Assembly (NCBI GenBank): GCA_022559845.1
Contig: CM040121.1
Coordinates: 570,016,140-570,080,139 of the forward strand
DNA from: Amorphophallus konjac
Taxonomy: Eukaryota > Streptophyta > Magnoliopsida > Alismatales > Araceae
Direction: 5' to 3'
DNA: 64,000 nucleotides
Shown here one piece after another: positions 19,869-28,242 of the stretch. Both the position numbers and the translations under genes were made by a program. The notes beneath the pieces are model-generated. The model saw only the letters and a program-made list of their open reading frames with translations. It had not been told where the DNA came from and did no database searches. How positions within the stretch are numbered: the stretch's first letter is position 1; every line of letters begins with the position of its first letter.

Positions 19869-22364
19869 ATGGAGAAGACCCCCTCCTTCTCTGAAGTGTC
19901 GACCTCGAGAGGGCACACCGGCGAGGCACCTACACCCCGGTCGGCTGGCGAAACAAGGAGCAGAAGCATGGGCCAGGCTCCGAAATCCCCTCGATACGAC
20001 CCCGTCATGTACGCCTTGTACCACAGGCAGCAACGGGAGATCGAGACACTAAAAGTACGACTGGCTGAGTTGACATCGCTAGTCGCTGACCTGATCCGGG
20101 GATCTCTTTCCCCGCAGGGTGGCCGCGTGCCTCGGCCTCGGGGCACCAGTCCCAACACTCCCGCCTTGTCAAGGCGGGAGATGAGAGACATGGCAAGTTT
20201 GCTGACCGAGCGGCCAACCAGGCAAGGGCTAACACTCCAAGAGAAACTGCAGAAGCCCTACTCCTTCCCGAGAGAGAAGACCCGGGGCATCTTCGACTGG
20301 GCCTGCCACTACGGCAAGGTCTCCCTCCCATGGTCCAAGAGGCCACAAGACACCAGAAGGAGTGGGGACCCACTATTTTGCCCTTACCACCAGATGCTGG
20401 GTCACGTCATTGAAGACTGCTATGTCTTCAAAGACATTGCTCAAAGCCTCATTGACAGGGATGAGCTCAGAATGGGGGACTACGTGGTAGCCCCGCCACG
20501 CCCCCATGTGGCGGATAGCCCCAGGGCAGGAGCCTACGCGGTGTCCATCCAATGCCAGGTGCCTGAAGATGCGATTACCCCGACCCCCGCAGGAGCGGTC
20601 TATGATGAATACACAGAAGAGCCTGAGATGGACCTACGCCCCTCTGAGCCAGCGGACCTCGCACACCCGGCGGCCACGGCCCAGGAGGAGAGCGAGGTGA
20701 ATGCAGCCTCCATGCCCAGTCATGATGAACAAGAAGAGGGAGATGGCATTCTTGAACCCGAGGACAATGAAGACCAAGACTTCGTCGATTTGTCGCCAGC
20801 CCCGCCGGAAATTGAAAATGGCGGCCAGGCCACAGTCGATGAATTGGTTGAAATCAACCTTGGCACAGAAGACAATCCCAGGCCGACTTTTCTGAGTGCT
20901 CTCATACCTCTACAGAAGAGAGAACAATACACAAAGTTGCTGCAAGAATTCCGGGATTGCTTTGCCTGGAACTATAAAGAAATGCCCGGACTTAGCCCCG
21001 AGGTGACTCAACACATCCTGTCCATTGATCCCAAAGTGGAACCAGTGAAGCAACCTCCCCGGCGCATGAGGCCGGAGCTAACCAGCCAGATCTGCAAAGA
21101 GGTCGACAAGCTCATAAACGTCGGCTTCGTGGCGGAGAATCAATACACCACATGGCTGGCCAATATTGTACCGGTGAAAAAGAAGAATGGACAGATCAGG
21201 ATTTGCGTGGACTTCCGCGACCTGAATAGAGCCTGCCCGAAAGATGACTTCCCGGTGCCTATCACCGAGGTGATGATTGACGCAACCACTGGCCACGAGG
21301 CCCTGTCCTTCATGGATGGGTCGTCCGGCTATAACCAAATTTGGATAGCCGATCACGACCGGGTCCACACAGCTTTCCGGTCACCCAAAGGGATATTTCA
21401 CTACAAGAGGATGCCCTTCGGCCTCAAGAATGCCGGTGCCACATACCAGCGGCCGATGACCAAGATCTTCGACGAGCTGCTGTACGGCAAGGTCGAGTGC
21501 TACATTGATGATCTGGTCGTCAAGACGAAGAAAAGAGACGAGCACCTGAGTGACCTCAGGGTCGTCTTCCAAAGACTCCGGCAGTACGGGCTGAGGATGA
21601 ATCCCATGAAGTGTGCCTTTGGCGTGTCCAGCAGGAAATTCCTCGGCTTTATTGTCCGGCACAGAGGGATCGAGATCGACCCCTTGAAGATAAAGGCCAT
21701 CCAGGAGCTGCCTCCTCCCAAGAGTCTGGGAGAGCTGAGGTCCCTGCAGGGGCGTTTAGCTTACATCCGCAGGTTCATCTCCAACCTGTCAGGGCGCTGC
21801 CAACCCTTCCACAGACTGATGATGAAGAATACACCCTTCAGCTGGGGTCACGAGTGCCAGCACGCGTTCGACCAGCTAAATGAGTACCTGAAGACCCCAC
21901 CTGTCCTGGGGGCACCTGTCAAAGGTAGACCGCTTATTCTCTACATAGCGGCCACCGAATACTCACTGGGGGCAATGCTCGCCCAGAACAATGACGAGGG
22001 AAAAGAGCAGGCTCTTTATTATCTCAGTCGAAGGTTGGTGGGCGCAGAGGCTAAGTACACCCCGATTGAGAAAATCTGCCTTGCCTTGGTCTTCGCGGTC
22101 AAGAAGATGAGGTACTATATGCTGTCCCATGAAGTCAGCTTGATATCCAGGGCCGACCCCATTAAGCACATCCTTTTTCAGCCCGTCTCAAAGGGGCGCC
22201 TTGGCAAGTGGGCCGTGCTGCTCATGGAGTTCGACATCACCTACGTGCCACAGAAGGCCGTCAAGGGACAAGCCGTCGCGGATTTCTTCGCGGCACACCC
22301 TGTGCCCGAAGACTCCCCTCTGGCCACCGAACTACCAGAAGATGAAACACTAGAGGTAAACTAA
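19869..22364 (+). CDS. Tat reverse transcriptase and RNase H
   Basis: Copies element RNA into DNA. Residues about 160-205 repeat the Gag finger segment (CPYHQMLGHVIEDC). RT follows from about residue 385: VPVKKKNGQIRICVDFRDLN, then ALSFMDGSSGYNQ with the first catalytic Asp, MPFGLKNAGATYQR, and the catalytic YIDD box in place of the usual YVDD/YADD. The thumb and RNase H (LILYIAATEYSLGAMLAQ, ALYYLSRRLVGAEAKYTPIEK) end near residue 800. The frame is continuous with the protease ORF across the TAG at 19845. It stops at TAA 22362-22364, after which the same frame continues into the second RNase H. Confidence 0.92.
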   Translation: MEKTPSFSEVSTSRGHTGEAPTPRSAGETRSRSMGQAPKSPRYDPVMYALYHRQQREIETLKVRLAELTSLVADLIRGSLSPQGGRVPRPRGTSPNTPALSRREMRDMASLLTERPTRQGLTLQEKLQKPYSFPREKTRGIFDWACHYGKVSLPWSKRPQDTRRSGDPLFCPYHQMLGHVIEDCYVFKDIAQSLIDRDELRMGDYVVAPPRPHVADSPRAGAYAVSIQCQVPEDAITPTPAGAVYDEYTEEPEMDLRPSEPADLAHPAATAQEESEVNAASMPSHDEQEEGDGILEPEDNEDQDFVDLSPAPPEIENGGQATVDELVEINLGTEDNPRPTFLSALIPLQKREQYTKLLQEFRDCFAWNYKEMPGLSPEVTQHILSIDPKVEPVKQPPRRMRPELTSQICKEVDKLINVGFVAENQYTTWLANIVPVKKKNGQIRICVDFRDLNRACPKDDFPVPITEVMIDATTGHEALSFMDGSSGYNQIWIADHDRVHTAFRSPKGIFHYKRMPFGLKNAGATYQRPMTKIFDELLYGKVECYIDDLVVKTKKRDEHLSDLRVVFQRLRQYGLRMNPMKCAFGVSSRKFLGFIVRHRGIEIDPLKIKAIQELPPPKSLGELRSLQGRLAYIRRFISNLSGRCQPFHRLMMKNTPFSWGHECQHAFDQLNEYLKTPPVLGAPVKGRPLILYIAATEYSLGAMLAQNNDEGKEQALYYLSRRLVGAEAKYTPIEKICLALVFAVKKMRYYMLSHEVSLISRADPIKHILFQPVSKGRLGKWAVLLMEFDITYVPQKAVKGQAVADFFAAHPVPEDSPLATELPEDETLEVN

Positions 22365-22994
22365 GTACAGCAAGCCATCTGGCAGTTATACTTCGATGGG
22401 GCCTCGAGAACAGAAGCGACCCCGTCCGGGCGCGCCAAGGTACGAGCCGGAGCAGGCATCGTCCTCAGGTCACCAGACGGAGAAGTGATGCACACTTCCT
22501 GCTGCATTAGCAAACCCTGCACCAATAATGAAGCAGAGTATGAAGCTCTGATCATCGGCCTCCAGGTCGCCCTCCAAATGGAGATCAAAATGCTCCAGGT
22601 ATTTGGCGACTCGCTACTGGTCGTCAAGCAGGTACATGGGCAGTTTGATGTCCGGAAACCCGAGCTGCTCCCTTACCACGCTAGGGCAAAAGGGCTCATG
22701 GAGCGATTCTACCTCCTCGAGATAGGCCATGTCGCCCGAGGGGAGAACGCCCAGGCCGACGCCTTGGCAAAGTTGGCAAGCTCACTGGCAGTGCCTCCGG
22801 ATGGATCTCTCAGCATCCAAGTAATAAACCAACGCCAGATGCCCAGCATGATAGAAGGGGAATCAGAAGAAGAGGACCTAGAGGTCACTACAGTGGAAGC
22901 CGTCAGCCTACCCGACTGGAGAGGCCCCCTGATGCAGTGGTTCAAACACCAGCGGTTGCCTGACCGAAGAGAAGAGAAGAAAAGATCAAGCTAG
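22365..22994 (+). CDS. Second, archaeal-type RNase H of the Tat pol
   Basis: The frame continues from the RT ORF after its TAA. QLYFDGASR starts at about 22380 and carries the first acidic residue. NNEAEYEALI (with Glu), GDSLLVVKQV (Asp) and NAQADALAKLAS (Asp) follow, which are the four acidic positions of RNase H. A second RNase H between the RT-linked one and integrase is the mark of the Tat branch. The first ATG in this piece is at 22485, inside the domain, so this is a fragment of pol and not a separate gene. It ends at TAG 22992; integrase is in another frame. Confidence 0.85.
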   Translation, partial: VQQAIWQLYFDGASRTEATPSGRAKVRAGAGIVLRSPDGEVMHTSCCISKPCTNNEAEYEALIIGLQVALQMEIKMLQVFGDSLLVVKQVHGQFDVRKPELLPYHARAKGLMERFYLLEIGHVARGENAQADALAKLASSLAVPPDGSLSIQVINQRQMPSMIEGESEEEDLEVTTVEAVSLPDWRGPLMQWFKHQRLPDRREEKKRSS

Positions 22995-24199
22995 TCAGAA
23001 CCAAGGACTCTTATGAGCTCCGAAGCGGAATATTATTCCGAATTGTGGCAGATGCCAGACGGAAGCTGCTCCTCCGATGTTTGTCCACTGAAGAAGCTTG
23101 GAGGGTCATGAAGGAGGTCCATGCCGGGACGGCGGGTGCACACTAGGCAGGACCGAAAATGAAGATTGAAATCAAGAAACTTGGCTACTATTGGCCTGCA
23201 ATGTTCGACGACTGCTGCAAATATGCTAAGTCATGCCAGAGATGTCAGGAGCATGCCACCATTCCCAGAAGACCTCCTGCACCATTGCACCCAACAGCGC
23301 CCAGTTGGCCGTTCGCCCAATGGGGAACGGACGTCGTGGGCCCCTTGCCCGCATCTTCCACAGGCTGCAAATACATTCTGGCGGCGACCGACTACTTCTC
23401 CCGCTGGGCCGAGGCCGTTGCCTTACGGGAGGTCACCGGAGAAATCGTGGCCAGGTTTGTCCTCCGCAATATCATATTCCGGTTCGGCGTGCCCGACCGA
23501 ATTGTGTCAGACAACGGCAGCCACTTCCGTAACCAGAAGGTCTACCGACTAGCAGAAAAATACAAAATTGATTGGAGGACCTCAACTCCTTACAATCCAC
23601 AAGCCAATGGGCTGGCCGAAGCTTTCAATAAGACACTCTGCACCCTCTTGGCCAAGACTGTCAGCTCTAACAAGAAGGACTGGGAAGAGAGGATGTACGA
23701 GGCGCTATGGGCATACCGAACTGTATACAAGACTCCAACGGGTTGCTCGCCCTTTTCTCTCATATACGGTTCGGAGGCAATCGTCCCCGTCGAACTGGAG
23801 ATACCTTCCCTCCGGGTCGCCATTCAGCATGGGCTTGTCCTTGAAGGGCAGACCAATGTCGAGCGAAGACTCGACGAACTCTCCAGCCTGGAAGGAAAGC
23901 GGCTTCAAGCCCAACAGAACATTCAGGTCTACCAGGCCCGGATTGCACGCGCCTTTGACAAGCTTGTCAAGGAGCGCGAATTCAAAAAGGCTGACCTTGT
24001 TATGGTCAAGAGAAGAGACCTCATGGCTGCCAATCTTAAGGGCAAGTTAAATGAGAACTGGCTCGGACCTTACGTAGTCCAAAAAGTCTACGAAGGTGGT
24101 GCCTATGTGATTGTCAACCATCGCGGGGAAGTTCAGTTCCCGCCCCTTAATGGAAGGCACTTGAGGTTGTATCATGCTCCGGCGCCCCCATTCAATTAA
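22982..24199 (+). pseudogene. Tat integrase, frameshifted from RNase H and with one internal stop
   Basis: Inserts the DNA copy into the genome. The open frame starts near 22982 after a frameshift in a GAAGA-rich stretch. The HHCC finger uses His in EVHAGTAGAH and Cys in CCKYAKSCQRC. A TAG at 23144-23146 falls between these halves, just after the second His. The catalytic acids are in WGTDVVGP, VSDNGSHF and NGLAEAFNK. The C-terminus has the NWLGPYVVQKV module and no chromodomain, as expected for Tat. The ATG at 23159 is internal. Without the N-terminal finger the encoded protein would probably not be active. Confidence 0.88.
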
Positions 24200-24211
24200 T
24201 AATATTACCCT

Positions 24212-24229
24212 CCGCCCGGTTTCGGGCGG
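24212..24229 (+). terminator. GC-rich hairpin just after pol
   Basis: CCGCCCG-GTTT-CGGGCGG, a perfect seven-base-pair stem, lies 13 bases after the integrase stop. Its role is unknown; it could affect RNA stability or 3'-end formation. Confidence 0.4.
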
Positions 24230-24269
24230 GTTGTCTCGATTAATGGCCCAAATAAATTAACCACTATCC

Positions 24270-24720
24270 ACGCTTTCAAAAAGGGGGCAAAAGAAGAAAA
24301 AAGGGAATAGAGAGAAGAAAAAAAGGAGAAAGAAGAAGAAGAGAAATAAAAAAAAGGGGAGAGAGAGCAAAAGAGGAGAAAAGAAGAAAAGAAGGAAAAA
24401 AAAGAGAGGAAAGAAAAGAGAAGGAAAAGAAGAGAGAAGAAGAGAGAAAGAAAGAAAAGAATGGAAATGAAAAAAAAAGGGGGAAAGGAAAAAGAAGAAG
24501 AGAAAATAAAAGAGCAAAAGGAAAAAAAAAGAGAAGAAGAAAAAGAAAGGAAAAGAAAAGAGAAAAAAAAACAAGGGCAGAATAAAAGCAGAGAAGGAAA
24601 GGGGGGAACGCCCCCCATTTCCAGCCGCCGCCCCGCATCAGCGGGGGTACCAAAAATCGATTAAAAAAAAAGAGGGAAAGAAACAAACTCTTCTCTCCGT
24701 CCTCCCCAGGCGATGAGTAC
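24270..24720 (+). repeat. Purine-only tract (GA-rich microsatellite)
   Basis: About 320 bases are almost entirely A and G on the plus strand (24283-24605), with a shorter piece at 24661-24690. Phe/Leu/Ser-rich minus-strand ORFs here come from low complexity and were not called. Confidence 0.85.
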
Positions 24721-24838
24721 CTCTTTGGCTTGGACCTCCCGTCCGGGTCATTGACTAAACAAACTCTTCTCTCCGTCCTCCCCGGGCGGTGAGTACCCCT
24801 TTGGCTTGGACCTCCCGTCCAGATCATTGACTAGACCA
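24686..24838 (+). repeat. 76-bp tandem duplication
   Basis: AAACTCTTCTCTCCGTCCTCC... is present twice in direct tandem (about 24686-24760 and 24762-24836) with about six differences. The following bases to 25287 show no gene on the plus strand and would be the 3' untranslated region of the antisense gene. Confidence 0.75.
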
Positions 24839-25287
24839 GCTCTCTCTCTGTGCCCGCTGAGCGGCCAGTAAACGGTCTCCGACCGAGGCCCCCCTGAAGC
24901 CAGCACTAGCTTTCAACCTTGCGGCGAGACTAGGAAGGTGCCCGTCCGGTACGGTGGAGTGGTCCCCTCGCCCTCCCCTTGGGAAGGCGAGCACTCTCCC
25001 GTGCCCTGGCATGGGCTCCTGCCCGGATTTCTCGAAGCAAATCATTACGGGAACCTGCAGCCTGCCAATGTGTCTCGGCATGGAAGCATGGGAGGGGGCA
25101 TAAAAAGAGGGGAATATACACAAAAGAAAAGAAGGGGAAGGAAGGTCTCTCTGGGACAAATCCATACACAAGAACACGCGAAGCCATAAATGGGGTTTTT
25201 CTATATTCAAAAAAAAAGGAGCCGGACTACAAGCACTCCGGGGCATACCCCTGTGTTACAAAAAAAGAAAAAATAAGGGAGCCATGC

Positions 25288-26481
25288 CTAGTCAAGGCCC
25301 CTGAAGATGTCTTCGAGAGGCAGAATCCCTACGCAAGGGAAGTTCATCCGGTCGCGGAGCCGCCCGCTCCGCTCCTCCAGCTGAGTGAGCTCCGCCTCCA
25401 TGGACTCCACCTCGGCTTGAGCGGCACCGAAGGCTTCTCTCTCTCTCTCGGCCACTCCCTCGTTCACGGCGAGATCAAGCCTAGCTGCAGCAAGGTAGCC
25501 CTCCAATTCTATAATTCGGCTCTTCAAAGATGGGACCTTGCCCTCGCTCCCCTCCCAGGCCTCTCTATGGCGCTCCCTGTCGCCTCGCCGTGTTTCCAAG
25601 GCTTGCAGATACTCGTCCGCCTGGGTATCCAACGCGGCACGTTCGCCAGGAGCCTGGGTCTCGAGGAAGTCGCGGCGCTTGATGTATTTCAATAATAGCA
25701 AGATTCGCCGCGACCATTCCCCCAGCGGGCAGCCGAGCACTTGCAACGCCCCGGTCAGCTGCGTCACTATGGTGTGCACCTCCCGATACGACAGAGAGGG
25801 ATCGGCGAGGAGCATCGCCCGTAGGGTGATCAGCATATGGCGGACCGGCGCTTCCGACGAGGTGTGGCCGGCCGAAGGCAGGGCTGGGGGAGTGAATTCC
25901 ACGGTGCTGTCCACCTCCTCCCACAAGCCGGCATCCACCGTGACTGAGGAAGATGGAAGAGCCAGAGTCAAGTCGCCCGGCTGGCGTGGCTCGACAGAGG
26001 GCTTTTGGCCAACCACCGCCAAGAAAGTGGCTGAAACCAGCGCCGAAGCATCCGATGTCTCTATCATCCGCTGCTCCCCTGTTGCCTCTGCCCTGGCCCC
26101 GTCCGCTTCGGCCGCTGGCTCGGCAGGCGAGGGTGCAGCCGTCTCTACCCTGGCCGAAGGAGGAGCCTCGAGCAGAGCTGGACCCGAGGATGCCATCCAC
26201 GAACTTCTTTCTCGCGTCTGGGATCCCTCCAGATGTGCGCGAAGCCCCGTAAATATTTGCCTCAGGAGCGGGTCCTCCATCTGGGCCGGAAGCTTCGGGA
26301 AAGGCGGAAGTGGAACCATCAGTCGGGGTAGACACCCAGCTTCCATCAGTGCAGCAAGACTCGCCGCCCCTAAGTCGGAGATGCGAGCCGGCCCCTCCAT
26401 CGTTATCGGGGCGACACTCGGTCGCCGCTTCGCCACGGCCTTTCGGACACGACCAGACGTCTTCTCCGGTCTCGGTATCGC
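25288..26481 (-). CDS. Antisense gene, last exon: coiled-coil C-terminus
   Basis: Terminal exon of the antisense gene carried by the Tat element. The acceptor CTGGTCAG is directly before 26481 and the frame starts in phase 0 with GCGATACCG. It is 397 codons plus stop. The first part is Pro/Ala/Ser-rich. The last 130 residues (from about YLQALETRRGDRERHREAWE to LTQLEERSGRLRDRM) form a Glu/Arg-rich coiled coil, suggesting self-association or partner binding. The open frame extends upstream to 26529, but that part lies in the intron. Confidence 0.7.
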   Translation of the reverse strand, partial: AIPRPEKTSGRVRKAVAKRRPSVAPITMEGPARISDLGAASLAALMEAGCLPRLMVPLPPFPKLPAQMEDPLLRQIFTGLRAHLEGSQTRERSSWMASSGPALLEAPPSARVETAAPSPAEPAAEADGARAEATGEQRMIETSDASALVSATFLAVVGQKPSVEPRQPGDLTLALPSSSVTVDAGLWEEVDSTVEFTPPALPSAGHTSSEAPVRHMLITLRAMLLADPSLSYREVHTIVTQLTGALQVLGCPLGEWSRRILLLLKYIKRRDFLETQAPGERAALDTQADEYLQALETRRGDRERHREAWEGSEGKVPSLKSRIIELEGYLAAARLDLAVNEGVAEREREAFGAAQAEVESMEAELTQLEERSGRLRDRMNFPCVGILPLEDIFRGLD

Positions 26482-26563
26482 CTGACCAGGGGAATGGGAA
26501 TCAGCTATCCACCAGCTGGAATAAACCATGCGAAAAGGGAGACCGTGGAGCCCGCATACTCAC

Positions 26564-26761
26564 CTCAGCCACAGGAATGAGGCTACCCTCAGGCGCGATC
26601 TCCCCCTCCTCCAGAGGCTCTCCCGCTAGGGGCCCCGCCGGCACATCCTCCTGAAGGGCCTCGAACAGAAGGGCCAGCCTGCCCATGCCGACAGCGACCC
26701 CGGGCCGATCAACTGGCGCAGTTGGAGCAGCCCCTTTCGCGGCCTCCGGCCTAATTGATTC
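26564..26761 (-). CDS. Antisense gene, exon 5 of those found
   Basis: 66 codons, phase 0 at both ends. The acceptor is TTCTTCGCAG before 26761 and the donor GTGAGT after 26564. The product is acidic (EALQEDVPAGPLAGEPLEEG). No known domain. The exon is too short and out of register to look like a gene alone, but both junctions fit the neighbouring exons. Confidence 0.6.
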
Positions 26762-26930
26762 CTGCGAAGAACCGACACAAAAAAAACGGCGTCAGTAGGC
26801 GACCACCAAGGCAGCCCTGCACCAACATAAAAATACACGCCTACGGCAGCAGCCTCTAGCAAGCCGAGCACATTAGCAAATGAAAAGCCTTAAAGACCGG
26901 CTCGGGCGGCCCGGTGTCTCAAGGCGCTAC

Positions 26931-27175
26931 CTCAACAGGAGCTGCTTCGTCGGAAGAATCGTTGTAGTCTACCTCTTCCCCGGACGAAGACTCGACTGCC
27001 GCTGGTTCGGCCGGAGCCGACAAAGGGGCCTCCACCTCAAGCTCGATGACCGGCGCCTCCTCTCGCGGACTGGGTGAGGCTGGCAGCCCAGGCTTCAGCC
27101 TCTTTCGCACATACAGCTGCGTCACCGGGGGGTACATTCGGAGGCCAAATAGCCCGGTAACCGCTCCAGCTGCAC
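26931..27175 (-). CDS. Antisense gene, exon 4 of those found
   Basis: The acceptor is a T-run followed by GACAG before 27175, and the donor is GAG|GTAGCG after 26931. It enters with two bases completing the Gly codon begun in the previous exon (phase match) and leaves in phase 0. The end is strongly acidic (VESSSGEEVDYNDSSDEAAP), a typical disordered acidic tail. Confidence 0.65.
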
Positions 27176-27262
27176 CTGTCAAAAAAAAAAACGCGGGTCG
27201 TATCAAGCCCAATCGGCTCCCAAAGGATGAAAGAGGCAAAATAGGCCGACAAAGGCAGATAC

Positions 27263-27730
27263 CTTCTTCGACCTCGACAGACAAAGCCTTCTTCGGAGCC
27301 GCAGCCTCGCCCCCAGAGAAGAAACGCATCGTCTCCGCGCGGGGACGCAAAGCCAACTCAGGAGGGAGATCCACCATGGACGACATAGGCGACCGCCGAG
27401 CCTCACCAGTATCGCGGCTCGGACCGGTCTGCATGGCCGCAAATGCCTCGAAGGACAGGATAGCGGCCGCCGGTGAGGCCACTGTTGTACCCAGGGCTTC
27501 CTTAGCCCGCCTCCGCTTGGCCGCCTGTTCTCCGGCCACCTTGGCAGCAGCCAAGGCCTTCTTGACAGGCGACTTCGCTCGAGGCCTTGCCTTGGCCTGC
27601 AGTGAGGGAGCCAGAGCCGCCACCGAGGCCGCCTTTGCTACGACCGCGGCCGCACCCATGACAGGCGCGGGCATAGGAGCCGGCCCCTCCACATCAGGGA
27701 CGGGCGCGGACACGGGCTCTTCCACAAGGG
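27263..27730 (-). CDS. Antisense gene, exon 3: basic SPVKK region (copy 2)
   Basis: The protein has KARPRAKSPVKKALAAAKV followed by KRRRAK, a likely nuclear-localisation and DNA-contacting basic stretch. It is clearly related to the previous exon, so the exon has been duplicated. The best acceptor (GTCTCAG before 27730) is one base out of phase with the preceding donor; an AG at 27718-27717 would restore phase. This is the one unresolved junction in the model. The donor GAAG|GTATCT after 27263 fits the next exon. Confidence 0.6.
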
Positions 27731-27828
27731 CTGAGACAAAAAATACATTCAAGCGTCAAGGCCCTGCTTCAAAAAAAAAGGGAGAGAGAAAACTTAAAAG
27801 GGGGGCGCCGACGGTCGAAGGCACTGAC

Positions 27829-28130
27829 CGGCAGGCGGGCTGGGCTCGGGCCGAGCGACTTCAAATTCTCGAAGGTCGGGACCCGAGGCGCTGAAGGAAC
27901 GGCGGTCGAGGCTTCGGCCGCCTCCGTCTTGCGTCGCTTCGTATCCCGCTGTTTGGCCGCCTTCGCGGCATCCATTGCTTTCTTCACGGGGGATTTCGCC
28001 CGGGGCCTCTTCGCGGCCTTGGGCAAAGGAGCCATGGTCGGAGCCAGCGGCGCTGCTTCAAAATATGCAGACTTCTTTACCAGCCGGAGGAGATTCCGGT
28101 ACGTGGCCATCTGCGTGCTGTCGGGATGGT
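27829..28130 (-). CDS. Antisense gene, exon 2: basic SPVKK region (copy 1)
   Basis: The acceptor CCTTGCAG is before 28130 and the donor CCG|GTCAGT after 27829. It enters in phase 1 and joins correctly to the PMD exon (G|AC, Asp). Basic stretch AAKRPRAKSPVKKAMDAAK followed by KRRKTE. SPKK-type motifs occur in histone H1 tails and bind AT-rich DNA in the minor groove (established); its presence here suggests a nuclear, DNA-binding product (inference). Confidence 0.65.
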
Positions 28131-28242
28131 CTGCAAGGAAAAGAGGGGAAAGAACGAACATGCATATACCATTAGTACTTAACTCACCGCAACAGCCGCA
28201 ACGTTAAGGGACAAAGTCAAAGAGCAAGAGAGAACTGAGTAC

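Noticed and set aside
24205..24827. Phe/Leu-rich minus-strand ORFs that look like membrane proteins
   Set aside because: They are translations of a purine-only tract. The same applies to 31867-32596 minus.
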